Below are positions 15,906 through 25,897 of a stretch of 50,690 nt of DNA, one piece after another (within the stretch, counting starts at the first letter, position 1; each line of letters starts with the position of its first letter). The DNA is taken from NCBI GenBank assembly GCA_017451145.1, contig JAFSSG010000033.1, positions 1 through 50,690 of the forward strand, read 5' to 3'. The stretch is from Clostridia bacterium. Lineage in GTDB: Bacteria > Bacillota_A > Clostridia > UBA1381. Below the pieces are notes generated by a model. The model was not told the DNA's origin. It did not search any database and saw only the letters and a list, made by a program, of their open reading frames with translations. A program made the position numbers and the translations under genes.

Positions 15906-17237
15906 ATGGCGGTTAAATCAGAACAGGTTGAAAAAAATCTTGTGAAGTTGACATTTGAGGTTTCGAGCGAAGATTTTGCAAAAGCGATAAACAGAGCTTA
16001 TGCAAAGAACGCTAAAAAATATAGTGTTCCCGGATTCAGAAAGGGTAAAGTGCCGAAGAGCGTAATCGAGAAGTATTACACCGAGGCGGTCTTTTATGAT
16101 GATGCCGTAAACGATGTGCTTCCCGACGCATACGAAGCTGCTGTAAAAGAGGCGGGAGTTGAGGCTGCTGCACGTCCTGAATTTGACGTTGAAGAAATCA
16201 AAAAGGGCGAACCTGTTGTCTTTACAGCCCTTGTTACTACAAAGCCTGAGGTTGAGCTTGGTGAATACATAGGCGTAAAGGTTAAAAAGATTGAAGAAAA
16301 TGTATCCGATGCCGATGTAGAAAAAGAAATCAAGGCGGCACAGGAGAAAAATGCACGTTTAGTTCCCGCTGATAATAAGAAAATCAAAAAGGGAAGTATT
16401 GTAACAATCGACTTTTTGGGTAGTGTTGACGGTGTTGAGTTTGAAGGCGGAAAGGGCGAAAACTATGACCTCGAAATCGGCTCAAACACATTCATACCAG
16501 GCTTTGAAGACCAGCTTATCGGCAAAAAAGCAGGTGATGAAGTTGAAGTAAACGTGACCTTCCCCGAAGAATACCATGCAGAGAATCTGGCAGGGAAAGA
16601 CGCTTTATTCAAGGTAAAAATCCACGAAAATAAGGTTAAGGAATTGCCGGAAATCAACGACGATTTTGCGTCGGAAGTCAGCGAATTTGACACTTTGGAG
16701 GAATATAAAAACAGCATAAAAGAGCGTCTTACAAAGGCCGCAGAGGAAAGAGTTAAAAGGGAAACGGAAAACGCAGTCGTAGATGCGGCAGTAGAAAACG
16801 CTAAGGTTGATATTCCTACCGCTATGGTTTCCGAGCAGTGCGAGAGAATGACGCAGGATTTTGCACAGAGACTGCAATATCAAGGACTTGATATCAATCA
16901 ATATATGCAATATACAGGTTCTACCGTTGAGCAGATGAAGGAAAGCTTTAAGCCACAGGCAGAGAAGCAGTTAAAAACAACTCTTGTATTGGAAGCAATT
17001 TCAAAAGCCGAAAATATTGATGTAACAGATGAAGAAGTTAGCGACAAAATCTCTGAAATGGCAAAGCAATACAATATGGAAGCTGATAAGCTAAAAGAAC
17101 TTATGCATGAACACGATATCGAAAGCCTTAAAGAAGAAATTTCCATGAATAAGGTTATTGATATGCTTGTAAATAAGGCTAAAATCACAAAGCCAAGAGC
17201 AAAAAAGACAGCAGAAACAGCTAAAAAAGAAGACTAA
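15906..17237 (+). CDS. tig: Trigger factor, ribosome-associated chaperone
   Basis: Trigger factor binds at the ribosomal tunnel exit and shields nascent chains. It has 443 residues. The N-terminal ribosome-binding domain has the signature loop GFRKGKVPK (43-51). The FKBP-type prolyl isomerase domain lies at about 155-245 (from [15 protein letters not shown] to KDALFKVKI). The helical C-terminal chaperone domain follows, ending in a Lys-rich tail. The start is ATG 15906, giving the family N-terminus. An out-of-frame ATG five bases earlier would give only a 14-residue product. It is the first gene of a classical tig-clpP-clpX operon that links folding of nascent chains to their degradation. Confidence 0.96.
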   Translation: MAVKSEQVEKNLVKLTFEVSSEDFAKAINRAYAKNAKKYSVPGFRKGKVPKSVIEKYYTEAVFYDDAVNDVLPDAYEAAVKEAGVEAAARPEFDVEEIKKGEPVVFTALVTTKPEVELGEYIGVKVKKIEENVSDADVEKEIKAAQEKNARLVPADNKKIKKGSIVTIDFLGSVDGVEFEGGKGENYDLEIGSNTFIPGFEDQLIGKKAGDEVEVNVTFPEEYHAENLAGKDALFKVKIHENKVKELPEINDDFASEVSEFDTLEEYKNSIKERLTKAAEERVKRETENAVVDAAVENAKVDIPTAMVSEQCERMTQDFAQRLQYQGLDINQYMQYTGSTVEQMKESFKPQAEKQLKTTLVLEAISKAENIDVTDEEVSDKISEMAKQYNMEADKLKELMHEHDIESLKEEISMNKVIDMLVNKAKITKPRAKKTAETAKKED

Positions 17238-17269
17238 CAGCTGTTTTGCAAACGGAAAGGAATGATTTT

Positions 17270-17857
17270 ATGAGCTTAGTACCAATGGTAATCGAGCAGA
17301 CAGGCAGAGGAGAAAGAAGCTACGATATTTTTTCAAGGCTTTTAGAGGATAGAATTATATTTTTGGGTGAAGAAGTAACAGATGCGTCGGCAAGTCTTAT
17401 TGTAGCACAGATGCTCTTCCTTGAAGCGAAGGATCCGGATAAAGATATCCAGCTTTATATCAATAGTCCCGGAGGCTCGATTTCGGCAGGAATGGCAATT
17501 TATGATACGATGCAGTATATAAAATGCGATGTATCCACAATCTGTGTGGGTATGGCGGCAAGTATGGGTGCGTTTTTGCTGTGTGCGGGAACAAAGGGCA
17601 AACGTTTTGCACTTCCTAACAGCGAAATTATGATACACCAACCGCTTTTGGGCGGACTGCAAGGTCAGGCAACCGATATACAGATACACGCAGAGCACAT
17701 TGTCGGCATCAAAAAGCATTTAAACGAGATTTTAGCAGAACGCACAGGACAACCGCTTGACGTGATTATGGCGGACACCGAAAGGGATAATTTTATGTCG
17801 GCAGATGCGGCAAAAGCTTACGGTTTAATTGACGAAGTTATAGCAAACCGTAAATAA
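17270..17857 (+). CDS. clpP: ClpP, ATP-dependent Clp protease proteolytic subunit
   Basis: ClpP forms the tetradecameric serine protease chamber used by ClpX and ClpC. I choose ATG 17270 (195 residues) because AAAGGAATG lies just upstream and the family starts [11 protein letters not shown]; an in-frame TTG at 17246 lacks such support. The catalytic triad is visible as Ser98 (GMAASMG), His123 ([14 protein letters not shown] block) and Asp173 (ERDNFMS). The oxyanion-side NSPGGS block is at 65-70. It is the only clpP in the window, so both clpX next door and clpC at 1858 may feed it. Confidence 0.97.
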   Translation: MSLVPMVIEQTGRGERSYDIFSRLLEDRIIFLGEEVTDASASLIVAQMLFLEAKDPDKDIQLYINSPGGSISAGMAIYDTMQYIKCDVSTICVGMAASMGAFLLCAGTKGKRFALPNSEIMIHQPLLGGLQGQATDIQIHAEHIVGIKKHLNEILAERTGQPLDVIMADTERDNFMSADAAKAYGLIDEVIANRK

Positions 17858-17871
17858 CAGAGGAGAAAATA

Positions 17872-19104
17872 ATGGCAAAATCCGATGAAAAAAAAGAATT
17901 CCGTTGCTCTTTTTGCGGAAAGAGCGAGTCGGAGGTCGATATTTTAGTATCAGGTCCCGGTGTTTATATCTGTAATGAGTGTATAAAGCAGTGCGAGTAC
18001 GTTTTGGAAGGTAAATATGACGTCAAAAAGTTTGAAAAGGGCGACGAGCTTCCGAAACCTAAGGAAATAAAGGAAATTCTGGACCAGTATGTAATAGGTC
18101 AGGAGGATGCAAAAAAAATCCTGTCCGTTGCGGTGTATAACCATTATAAGCGTATTGCAAGTGCTGATGATAACGATGTTGAACTCCAAAAAAGCAATAT
18201 TTTGATGGTCGGACCGACAGGCTCCGGAAAAACATTTTTAGTGCAAAATTTGGCACGTATTTTGAATGTACCTTTTGCAATTTCCGATGCAACAACGCTT
18301 ACTGAGGCGGGTTATGTCGGAGAAGATGTAGAGAATATACTTTTAAAGCTCATACAGGCGGCTGATTACGATATTGAGGCTGCGGAAAAAGGCATAATCT
18401 ACATCGATGAAATCGATAAAATAGCAAGAAAAGGCGAAAACGTTTCAATCACGAGGGATGTCAGCGGTGAAGGTGTTCAGCAGACGCTTTTGAAAGTCTT
18501 GGAGGGCACTGTAGCTTCAGTTCCGCCAACAGGCGGAAGAAAGCATCCTCATCAGGAATTTATCCAGATTGACACTACAAATATTCTGTTCATATGCGGA
18601 GGAGCTTTTGACGGTTTGGAAAAAATTATTGCAGACCGTGTAGGAAAAAAGAGTCTCGGCTTTGGAGCAGAGATTGAAAGTAAGCATGAGGCGGACGTGT
18701 CAAAACTTTTGAAGCAGGTAACACCGCAGGATTTTCTGAAATTTGGCTTAATACCTGAATTTATAGGTAGGCTTCCGATAGTTGCAAAACTTGAAAAGCT
18801 TGACAGAAAGGCACTTATAAAGATTTTGACCGAGCCCAAAAATGCACTTATAAAGCAGTATCAGTCGCTTCTGAAAATGGACAATGTAAAACTGACATTT
18901 GACAAGGGAGCGGTTGAGGCGATTGCCGATATGGCTTTAAAGCGGAACACCGGTGCAAGAGGACTAAGGTCTATAATCGAGGAAACCATGACCGATATGA
19001 TGTTTAATGTCCCGTCAGAGCCTGATGTAAAGCAGTGCGTTGTTCATAAGGACTGCATAACCGATGGCAAAGAACCCGAAATAATAAGAGAAAAAGTAAG
19101 CTAA
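17872..19104 (+). CDS. clpX: ClpX, AAA+ unfoldase of ClpXP
   Basis: ClpX recognises tagged substrates and drives them into ClpP. The 410 residues comprise an N-terminal zinc-binding dimerisation domain (Cys12, Cys15, Cys34, Cys37) and a single AAA+ module with Walker A GPTGSGKT (114-121), Walker [12 protein letters not shown], sensor 2 near the [12 protein letters not shown] stretch, and the C-terminal small domain. It starts 14 bases after clpP with AGAGGAGAAA upstream, so the two are co-expressed. The gene ends in a strong terminator shared with the convergent rqcH. Confidence 0.97.
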   Translation: MAKSDEKKEFRCSFCGKSESEVDILVSGPGVYICNECIKQCEYVLEGKYDVKKFEKGDELPKPKEIKEILDQYVIGQEDAKKILSVAVYNHYKRIASADDNDVELQKSNILMVGPTGSGKTFLVQNLARILNVPFAISDATTLTEAGYVGEDVENILLKLIQAADYDIEAAEKGIIYIDEIDKIARKGENVSITRDVSGEGVQQTLLKVLEGTVASVPPTGGRKHPHQEFIQIDTTNILFICGGAFDGLEKIIADRVGKKSLGFGAEIESKHEADVSKLLKQVTPQDFLKFGLIPEFIGRLPIVAKLEKLDRKALIKILTEPKNALIKQYQSLLKMDNVKLTFDKGAVEAIADMALKRNTGARGLRSIIEETMTDMMFNVPSEPDVKQCVVHKDCITDGKEPEIIREKVS

Positions 19105-19134
19105 AAACAGCAGGATTTATCCTGCTGTTTTTTC
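19104..19134. terminator. Bidirectional terminator between clpX and rqcH
   Basis: A 12-bp perfect stem (AAAACAGCAGGA 19104-19115 with TCCTGCTGTTTT 19120-19131) closes a four-base loop, with T runs on both strands. The hairpin starts at the last base of the clpX stop codon. Confidence 0.93.
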
Positions 19135-19135
19135 T

Positions 19136-20887
19136 CTATATAGCGGCTAAACCGAGCTCTTCCGGACTTTTTGGTGTCACATAAAGCGTGTTGTAATTGT
19201 CGTAGATGACCATGCCTAATTTCGCACCGTTTGGTTTTTTGACATTCTTTATTTGCGTATAATCGACAGGCACTTGTGATGACTGCCGTGCCTTTGAATA
19301 GTATGCTGAAAGCTGTGCCGCTTCCAAAATTGTGCTGTCGGGGATTTCCTTTTTAATACCAAGCTTGATTATCGTGTGTGAACCGTGAATTTGCTTGGTG
19401 TGAAACCAAAAATCCATCGAGTTTGCAAATTTTAACGTCAGATAGTCATTTTGTGTATTATTCTTGCCGACATAAATGTCAAAACCGTCGCTTGAAACAA
19501 AATGCAAAGGCTTTGCAAAGGTTGCTTTTTGCCTTTTCGGCGATTTCTGCCGTTTAAAATATCCAAGCTCGGAAAGCTCTGATTTTACGGCATTTATATC
19601 CGCTTCCGAAGTCAAGTTTTCGGTAAGAGCAAGAGTGCTTTCAAAGTATTCCAACTCGGAAAGCGTTGCGGTAATCTGCTTTTTTACCTCGATTTCCGCA
19701 TTTTTAAGCTTAGAATAAAGCTTGTAATAACGCTGTGCGTTCTGCGACGGCGAAAGATTTGTCATAAGCTCGATTTTTACGGCAGGACTTCCGTCTTCGT
19801 AATAGTTTTCTAAAATAACAGAGGTATCGCCCTTTGTAATTTTGTATATGTTTGCAGTAACCAAATCCCCGTAAATCTTGAATTTTTCCTTGTTTTCAGC
19901 GTCCTTTAAAGTTTTTTGCTGAATCGACAACTTTTTTGCACATCGTTCAATATTATTCTTTAAAAGCTTGGTTATTGCAGAGCTTTTTTGCCGTATTCTG
20001 TCGAGTTCGTCACGGCGACGGTAAAAAATATCGATTACCTCGCTCATAGAATTGTAAAATACCGTATCAAAGCCCGTTCCGTACTGTGATATGGCTATTG
20101 CGGAAAACTCGGCAGGTTTTCCGTTCCCGTCATAAACGATACACGGTGCAAACTGCAATTTTTTTAAAAAATCCCGAACAAAAAGGGTGAGCTTTTGTTT
20201 CTTTTCCTCAGAAATTTCGCTTATAAGCAGGGAATTTGTACCTAAGACGCTATAGACAATTTCCCGTGCAGTAAGCGGACTTATGCCGGAAACGGCGTCC
20301 ATTATGGCATTTTCCGGCTTTTTGCCGTCAGCCGAAAAATCGAGAACAAGATTTTTTATTTCGTCGGATAAAATCGGTAGCTTGTCCTGTTTTGGCGGCA
20401 GAGCATACGGAATGTTCGGCAAAATCTGCCGTACAGAGCTTTGCGTGAAATCGATATGTTTTATAGAGTCTATTATTTTGTAATCCGCATTTGTAAGAAT
20501 AATGTTGGAATTTCTGCCCGTGATTTCTGCGGTAAGATGCTTTTTTGTCAAATCCCCAAGCTCATCGCGTGACTCTATTGTAAATTCAATGATACGCTCA
20601 TATTCGGGCTGTGAAACGGAAATAATCCTACCGCCTGTTAAATGCTTCCGCAGGAGCATACAAAACATAGGTGCGGTAAGCGGATTTTCCTTTAATTTAT
20701 CGGTAAAGTGAATTCTGGCATTGTTGGCACTTGCGGAAAGAACAAGGTGCAGAGTTTCGGTTTTTGTGCGTACAGTAAAAAGAAGCTCGTCTTTTTCGGG
20801 CTGATAAATCTTGTCTATTCTCGCATCCAAGAGCTTTTCTGAAAGCTCTGAAACTATCTTTTTTACGCAAAGTGTATCAAACGCCAT
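19136..20887 (-). CDS. rqcH: RqcH, NFACT-family ribosome quality control factor (Rqc2 homologue)
   Basis: RqcH binds 50S subunits blocked by peptidyl-tRNA and, in Bacillus, adds C-terminal alanine tails that mark stalled products for ClpXP. Older annotation calls it fibronectin-binding protein A. The start is ATG 20887 (583 residues), with GAGGTG just upstream and the family N-terminus MAFDTLCVKKIV. NFACT-N spans about 1-210, helix-hairpin-helix and coiled-coil regions about 210-430, and the C-terminal NFACT-R domain (from about 450, with DFWFHTKQIHGSHTIIK) is complete. The residue pair at 97-98, known as Asp-Arg in Bacillus, is Glu-Arg here. It has its own promoter and converges on clpX. Confidence 0.93.
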   Translation of the reverse strand: MAFDTLCVKKIVSELSEKLLDARIDKIYQPEKDELLFTVRTKTETLHLVLSASANNARIHFTDKLKENPLTAPMFCMLLRKHLTGGRIISVSQPEYERIIEFTIESRDELGDLTKKHLTAEITGRNSNIILTNADYKIIDSIKHIDFTQSSVRQILPNIPYALPPKQDKLPILSDEIKNLVLDFSADGKKPENAIMDAVSGISPLTAREIVYSVLGTNSLLISEISEEKKQKLTLFVRDFLKKLQFAPCIVYDGNGKPAEFSAIAISQYGTGFDTVFYNSMSEVIDIFYRRRDELDRIRQKSSAITKLLKNNIERCAKKLSIQQKTLKDAENKEKFKIYGDLVTANIYKITKGDTSVILENYYEDGSPAVKIELMTNLSPSQNAQRYYKLYSKLKNAEIEVKKQITATLSELEYFESTLALTENLTSEADINAVKSELSELGYFKRQKSPKRQKATFAKPLHFVSSDGFDIYVGKNNTQNDYLTLKFANSMDFWFHTKQIHGSHTIIKLGIKKEIPDSTILEAAQLSAYYSKARQSSQVPVDYTQIKNVKKPNGAKLGMVIYDNYNTLYVTPKSPEELGLAAI

Positions 20888-20915
20888 AAAACACCTCAAA
20901 AGCATTGTTTTAAAC

Positions 20916-20944
20916 AGTATAACACAAAATTAAAATAAAAGCAA
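20916..20944 (-). promoter_or_regulatory. Sigma-A promoter of rqcH
   Basis: On the minus strand TTGCTT (20944-20939) and TATACT (20921-20916) are 17 bases apart, with TGT before the -10 (extended -10). Confidence 0.8.
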
Positions 20945-20991
20945 AAAAAATAATATTTTTTCAAAAAAGTATGTTATTTTTTTGAAATTTG

Positions 20992-21000
20992 TGATATAAT
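20992..21000 (+). promoter_or_regulatory. Extended -10 promoter of the yicC-remA-gmk operon
   Basis: TGATATAAT (20992-21000) is a consensus extended -10 element; no good -35 box is present. Transcription would begin near 21007, only about four bases before an in-frame ATG at 21011. This argues that translation starts at the GTG at 21032 instead. Confidence 0.7.
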
Positions 21001-21031
21001 AACCTGAATAATGGTAAAGTGGGTGAATTTT

Positions 21032-21910
21032 GTGCTTAAAAGTATGACCGGATACGGCAGAAAAGAGGAAATTGCTGACGGCAAAAAGATTCTTTGCGAA
21101 ATAAAATCGGTAAATCATCGTTATGCCGATTATAATATTAAAGTTCCGAGACACTACGGTTTTTTGGAGGAACGTATAAGGAATCTTGTGAGCGAGTACA
21201 TAAAAAGGGGCAAGGTTGATATTTATGTTTCAATCGAGAACTTTGAAGATGCCGATAAGGAAATAACGGTAAATTTAGAACTTGCAAAAGGTTATTATAA
21301 TGCATTAAAGGAGCTGTCAAAAGCTCTGGAATTAAAGGACGATATAACGGCTTTGGGGCTTTCAAAGTATCCGGACATATTTGTTGCAAAACAAAAAGAA
21401 GAGAGCGAGGACAGTATTTTTGAAACGGTAAAAAAAGTCCTGCTTCCAACGCTTGAAAGCTTTGTTGCAATGCGTGAACGCGAGGGAGAGCGTATAGAAA
21501 AAGATTTAGTCGCAAGAGTTATGTATATGAAAACCCTTGCAGAAAAAATCGAAAAGCGTTCGCCCGAAACGGTCAAAAACTATGAGACTAAACTCTACGA
21601 AAAAATAAAAGAGGTTTTAGACGGCAGAGAGGTTGATGAGGCAAGGATTTTGACCGAAGTTGCCATATTTGCGGACAAGGTTGCGGTAAATGAGGAGATT
21701 GTCCGTTTAAACAGCCACTTTGAAGAGTTTTTCAAAATTATTGGTTCTCCTGAACCTGCGGGGAGAAAGCTGGACTTTTTGATTCAGGAAATAAACCGCG
21801 AAATAAATACGACAGGCTCAAAAGCAACCGATATAGAAATTGCAAAAACGGTTGTTGAACTTAAAGCAGAAACTGAAAAACTAAGGGAACAGATACAAAA
21901 TATCGAATGA
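21032..21910 (+). CDS. yicC: YicC/YloC-family endoribonuclease
   Basis: YicC-family proteins are conserved endoribonucleases linked to RNA turnover; the E. coli member acts on small RNA RyhB. Two domains are expected: an N-terminal YicC-like part (from LKSMTGYGR to about residue 150) and a C-terminal DUF1732 domain with the conserved GRKLDFLIQEINREINTTGSK stretch. I place the start at GTG 21032 (292 residues), because GGGTGA lies five bases upstream and the family begins M-K/L-K-SMTGYGR. The ATG at 21011 would leave almost no 5' leader after the predicted promoter. It heads the operon that continues with remA and gmk, as in Bacillus. Confidence 0.92.
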   Translation: MLKSMTGYGRKEEIADGKKILCEIKSVNHRYADYNIKVPRHYGFLEERIRNLVSEYIKRGKVDIYVSIENFEDADKEITVNLELAKGYYNALKELSKALELKDDITALGLSKYPDIFVAKQKEESEDSIFETVKKVLLPTLESFVAMREREGERIEKDLVARVMYMKTLAEKIEKRSPETVKNYETKLYEKIKEVLDGREVDEARILTEVAIFADKVAVNEEIVRLNSHFEEFFKIIGSPEPAGRKLDFLIQEINREINTTGSKATDIEIAKTVVELKAETEKLREQIQNIE

Positions 21911-21925
21911 TAAGGGCGTGTTATA

Positions 21926-22174
21926 ATGAAGTTTATAAATATAGGTTTTGGAAACATTGTTATATCTTCAAGGATAGTAAGCGTTATAAGCCCTGAATCC
22001 GCACCCGTTAAAAGAATCATAAAGGATGCGGAGGATAGGGGGAAACTCATAAACGCCACCTTTGGACGTCGCACAAGGGCTGTAATAATTACCGATTCTG
22101 ACCATATAATTCTGTCTGCCATTCAGCCCGAAACGATTTCGGCAAGGATTTTGGAGGAGGAAGAAGATGACTAA
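21926..22174 (+). CDS. remA: RemA-like protein (DUF370)
   Basis: A small 82-residue protein that matches the RemA/YlzA family in length, in the [10 protein letters not shown] start, the [14 protein letters not shown] core and the [24 protein letters not shown] end. In Bacillus subtilis RemA forms a DNA-wrapping ring and activates biofilm matrix and osmoprotection genes. The family is far more widespread than those genes, so the targets here are unknown. It lies 16 bases after yicC and overlaps gmk by eight bases, the conserved yicC-remA-gmk-rpoZ order. No unusual features. Confidence 0.93.
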   Translation: MKFINIGFGNIVISSRIVSVISPESAPVKRIIKDAEDRGKLINATFGRRTRAVIITDSDHIILSAIQPETISARILEEEEDD

Positions 22175-22760
22175 GGGTTCGCTATTTATCATATCAGGCC
22201 CTTCGGGAACGGGCAAAGGTACTGTCTGTAAGGAGCTTGTAAAGCATGACAATATTTTTCTTTCAATATCCGCAACAACACGTGATAAGCGTTTGGGCGA
22301 AGTTGACGGAGAAACCTACTTTTACATATCAAAAGAAAAGTTTTTAAGTATGATAGAAAACGGTAAGATGTTAGAGTTTGCCGAGTATAGCGGTAACTAT
22401 TACGGAACACCGAAAGAAGCAGTTGAAAAGATGCTCGAACAAGGTAAAAATGTTATCTTGGAAATTGAGGCACAGGGTGCTTTAAAGGTAAAGGAAAAGA
22501 TGCCGGAGGCTGTTATGATTTTCATCGTACCGCCCTCAATCAAAGAACTTCGTGACAGGCTTTCAAAGCGTGGCAGAGAGGATACGGAAGAAATCGAAAA
22601 GCGTATAAATACTGCAAAATGGGAGTTTTCCCAATGCCCGAAATATAACTACGTTTTGGTAAATGACAATCTCGAAACTTGTGTTAAAAACACCCTTGAT
22701 ATAATTGACGCAACAAATGAAAGACAGAAAATAATAGAAAAACTATTAAGTGAAATATAA
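22167..22760 (+). CDS. gmk: Guanylate kinase
   Basis: Gmk phosphorylates GMP (and dGMP) to the diphosphate with ATP, essential for GTP supply and for recycling cyclic nucleotides. It has 197 residues. The P-loop SGPSGTGKG lies at about 9-17, the GMP-binding [17 protein letters not shown] block at about 37-53 (the family normally shows TTRxPRxGE, so a Pro is replaced by Lys here), and EIEAQGA at about 98-104. The ATG at 22167 is within the end of remA, with a GGAGGAGG run upstream. Confidence 0.96.
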   Translation: MTKGSLFIISGPSGTGKGTVCKELVKHDNIFLSISATTRDKRLGEVDGETYFYISKEKFLSMIENGKMLEFAEYSGNYYGTPKEAVEKMLEQGKNVILEIEAQGALKVKEKMPEAVMIFIVPPSIKELRDRLSKRGREDTEEIEKRINTAKWEFSQCPKYNYVLVNDNLETCVKNTLDIIDATNERQKIIEKLLSEI

Positions 22761-22774
22761 AGGAGAGGAAAATT

Positions 22775-22996
22775 ATGATGATTAAACCCGGAATAAGCTC
22801 ACTTGAAAAATGTGTTGAAGACGGTTGCAGATATGTTTTGGTAACCGTTGCAGCAAAAAGAGCAAGAATGCTTGGAAAGAAAGACGGTAGCAATATGATT
22901 AACGAATGTATGGTACAATGCGATTCCGATAACCCTGTAACACAGGCGATTGCGGAAATTTCGGCAGGAAAGGTAAGTTATAAGTCTAAAAACTGA
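22775..22996 (+). CDS. rpoZ: RNA polymerase omega subunit
   Basis: Omega helps assemble and stabilise RNA polymerase by clamping the beta-prime C-terminus. The 73-residue protein shows the family core RYVLVTVAAKRARML, then NPVTQAIAEISAGKV near the end. The usual position right after gmk supports the call. Start ATG 22775 has AAAGGAGAGG upstream; the next codon is also ATG (22778). In Bacillus coaBC lies between rpoZ and priA. Here priA follows directly after 17 bases. Confidence 0.92.
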   Translation: MMIKPGISSLEKCVEDGCRYVLVTVAAKRARMLGKKDGSNMINECMVQCDSDNPVTQAIAEISAGKVSYKSKN

Positions 22997-23013
22997 TAAA
23001 AGCGAGGGAAACA

Positions 23014-25434
23014 ATGGTTGCAGAGGTTATTGTAAATTATAAATCAAAAAAAGTCGATAAACTCTACGATTATGAAATCCCTGAGGAGTTGGACGGCAAA
23101 ATAACGGTAGGCTCGTGCGTTACCGTACCTTTCGGCATAAGTAATAAGCCAAAAGAGGGGTATGTTTTTTCGGTAAAGGAAAAATCAACGGCAAAGAATT
23201 TAAAGAAAATCAGCAATCTTTCAAGGCAGGATATTCTCTTTGACGAAAAGCAATGCGAACTTGTCGAGTGGATGCGTAATAAGTACCTTGTCACATACCT
23301 TGACGCTATACGCACGTTAGTCCCAAGCGGAGCTACCGTAAGCCGTGAGGAATGGATTGTTCTCAAAAACCCGAAAGTAAGTGGCAGTACTGCAAAAAAA
23401 ATTGTTGAAATTCTCTTGCAAAACGGCGGAGAAATGGAGATAAACAGACTTTTGGGACATTTTGAGGCAAATGTTTCAGGAAGTATAAACCTACTGCAAA
23501 AGAGCGGTGCAGTCAGTACTGTTTTTAAAGAGCATAGGTCTGTAACCGATAAAATAGTGCGTGTTGCAGAGCTGAACATACCGCCAGAAGACGTAGCGGA
23601 TACCTTAAAAATGCTTGAAAAGAGCAATGCACTTGTTCAGGCGAAAATGCTCGATATTCTGTCCGATTGCGAAAGACTTTCCCTTGCAGATTTGGTGCAT
23701 TTTTCCGGCGGCTCATATACGGCACTTAGAACGCTTGAAAAAAAAGGGTACATAAAAACCTTTGAGGTTACGGTACTGCGTGAAATATCTGACAGCAGTA
23801 TAATAAAAGACGAACCCAAAAAGCTGACATCCGAGCAGGAAACGGTTTTTAAAGAGCTCTCAAAAACTGTAAAAGAAAACACATTTAAAAGCTATCTTTT
23901 GCATGGCGTAACGGGTAGCGGTAAAACTGAGGTCTATCTTCAGATAATAGCCGAAGTCAGAAAAAACGGCAAACAGGCGATTATGTTAGTGCCTGAAATC
24001 GCGTTAACACCGCAGACTGTCGCAAGATTTCGTATGCGGTTTGGTGAAGATGTTGCCATTATCCACAGCGGACTTTCGTTAGGCGAAAGGTTTGACCAGT
24101 GGAAAAAAATAAATAACGGAATGGCGAATATTGTTGTAGGTGCAAGGTCGGCGGTTTTTACACCGCTTAAAAATATCGGTGCGATAATCATCGATGAGGA
24201 GCATGAAAAAAGCTATAAGTCGGAAATGTCGCCAAGATATGACACGTATGCGGTTGCTGAATTTCGTGCGAAACAGCATAATGCGCTCTTGCTTTCAGCA
24301 TCGGCAACGCCTCTTGTGACCGATTACTATAAGGCACAAAACGGCGGTATGACGCTTCTCAAAATGGAGCATAGATTTAATAACAACAATATGCCAGAGG
24401 TCGAAATTGTCGATATGAGGGAAGAACTCAAAAACGGCAATAGGTCGGTCATAAGCGAAAGCCTTAAAAATGCAATCGCGGAAAACCTCAAAAACAAAAA
24501 ACAGACAATACTGTTTCTGAATCGGCGTGGATATTCCACCTTTGTATCGTGCAGAAACTGCGGATTTGTTGCAGAATGTCCGAATTGCAGTATTTCGCTG
24601 ACATATCATAAATTCAGCGACACCTTAAAATGCCATTACTGCGGACATACAGTTTCCAACTATAAGACTTGTCCCGAATGTGGGAGCAAATATATACGTT
24701 ATTTCGGAGGCGGAACGCAGAAGGTTGAAGAGGAAATACAAAGCATTTTCCCAAGTGCAACAACAATACGTATGGATATTGATACGACGGGTAAGAAAAA
24801 TTCGCACGAAGTAATTTTAAAAAAGTTTATTGAGGATAGAATAGATATACTGATAGGTACGCAAATGGTGGCAAAAGGACTTGATTTCCCTGACGTTACC
24901 TTAGTCGGCGTCATATCTGCCGATACGATGCTTAACATCGACAGTTTTATGGCAAAAGAGAGGACATTTTCTCTTTTGGAGCAGGTCACAGGCCGTGCGG
25001 GAAGAGCCGACTGTGAGGGTAAAAGCATAATTCAGACATACAATCCCGAAAACTCGGCGGTAAAGCTTGTAAAAAGCCATAGCGATGACAAATTCTATAA
25101 AGAGGAAATCGAAATCCGCAAAGCGATGTGGTATCCGCCGTTTTGCGAGATGGTTTCAATAAATTTCAGCGGAAAAAATGAGGTACAAACATCAAGATGT
25201 GCAAAATTTTTCGCGGGGCATATCGCAAAAATTGACGGACAAAAAACCCAAATTTTAGGGCCTATCCCTGCGTATATCTCAAAAATCAAGAATAAGTACA
25301 TATTCAGTATTTTAATTAAATGCGAAAACGCTGACGCGATTACGGGACTTTTGGCAAACGCTGAGGCGGAATGTGAGAAAAACAAAGCATACGAAAATAT
25401 TTCGATAGTAATAGATAAAAATCCTGTGGGGTGA
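23014..25434 (+). CDS. priA: PriA, replication restart helicase (primosomal protein N')
   Basis: PriA recognises stalled forks and loads the replicative helicase through other restart proteins. The 806-residue protein has an N-terminal 3'-end binding domain, a winged-helix region, helicase lobe 1 with Walker A GVTGSGKT (298-305) and DEEH, then a zinc-binding insert with eight cysteines (Cys513, 516, 522, 525, 540, 543, 553, 556), helicase lobe 2 with the [20 protein letters not shown] and QVTGRAGRA blocks, and a C-terminal domain. All expected motifs are present. The stop is four bases before def. Confidence 0.96.
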   Translation: MVAEVIVNYKSKKVDKLYDYEIPEELDGKITVGSCVTVPFGISNKPKEGYVFSVKEKSTAKNLKKISNLSRQDILFDEKQCELVEWMRNKYLVTYLDAIRTLVPSGATVSREEWIVLKNPKVSGSTAKKIVEILLQNGGEMEINRLLGHFEANVSGSINLLQKSGAVSTVFKEHRSVTDKIVRVAELNIPPEDVADTLKMLEKSNALVQAKMLDILSDCERLSLADLVHFSGGSYTALRTLEKKGYIKTFEVTVLREISDSSIIKDEPKKLTSEQETVFKELSKTVKENTFKSYLLHGVTGSGKTEVYLQIIAEVRKNGKQAIMLVPEIALTPQTVARFRMRFGEDVAIIHSGLSLGERFDQWKKINNGMANIVVGARSAVFTPLKNIGAIIIDEEHEKSYKSEMSPRYDTYAVAEFRAKQHNALLLSASATPLVTDYYKAQNGGMTLLKMEHRFNNNNMPEVEIVDMREELKNGNRSVISESLKNAIAENLKNKKQTILFLNRRGYSTFVSCRNCGFVAECPNCSISLTYHKFSDTLKCHYCGHTVSNYKTCPECGSKYIRYFGGGTQKVEEEIQSIFPSATTIRMDIDTTGKKNSHEVILKKFIEDRIDILIGTQMVAKGLDFPDVTLVGVISADTMLNIDSFMAKERTFSLLEQVTGRAGRADCEGKSIIQTYNPENSAVKLVKSHSDDKFYKEEIEIRKAMWYPPFCEMVSINFSGKNEVQTSRCAKFFAGHIAKIDGQKTQILGPIPAYISKIKNKYIFSILIKCENADAITGLLANAEAECEKNKAYENISIVIDKNPVG

Positions 25435-25438
25435 AAAA

Positions 25439-25891
25439 ATGGCATTAAGACAAATCAGGAAAAAGGGCGATGAAATCCTTTATAAAAAAAGCAAGGAAGT
25501 AAAGGTTTTTGACCAAAAACTTGCAGAACTCTTGGACGATATGTACGATACTATGAAAGACTCGGACGGCGTAGGTCTTGCCGCACCGCAGGTCGGCATC
25601 TTAAAACGCTGTGTGGTAATAGACATAGGCGAGGGCAAAATTGAGCTTGTAAACCCTGTAATTACTAAGGAGGAGGGCTCACAAATCGGTCAGGAGGGTT
25701 GTCTTAGCATACCAAATGTGTGGGGCGATGTAAAAAGACCTAAAAAGGTCACGGTTTCGGCTTTTGACCGAAACGGAACTGCAATCACGCAGGAGGGCGA
25801 GGACCTTTTGGCTGTCGCACTTAGCCATGAGATCGACCATTTAAACGGCGAACTTTTTGACGATAAAATAATTGAAAATGAGGAAAGTTGA
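25439..25891 (+). CDS. def: Peptide deformylase
   Basis: Def removes the formyl group from the N-terminal methionine of new proteins. It has 150 residues and all three signature blocks: [10 protein letters not shown] (44-53), EGCLSIP (86-92, metal ligand Cys88) and HEIDH (130-134, ligands His130 and His134, catalytic Glu131). The metal is usually iron in vivo. It starts five bases after priA and seven bases before fmt, which adds the formyl group, a conserved pairing. Confidence 0.97.
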   Translation: MALRQIRKKGDEILYKKSKEVKVFDQKLAELLDDMYDTMKDSDGVGLAAPQVGILKRCVVIDIGEGKIELVNPVITKEEGSQIGQEGCLSIPNVWGDVKRPKKVTVSAFDRNGTAITQEGEDLLAVALSHEIDHLNGELFDDKIIENEES

Positions 25892-25897
25892 AAATCT

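Noticed and set aside
15901..15945. A 14-codon ORF starting five bases before the tig start codon
   Set aside because: It is out of frame, has no regulatory codon bias and no terminator after it. It is most likely a chance ATG within the tig start region.
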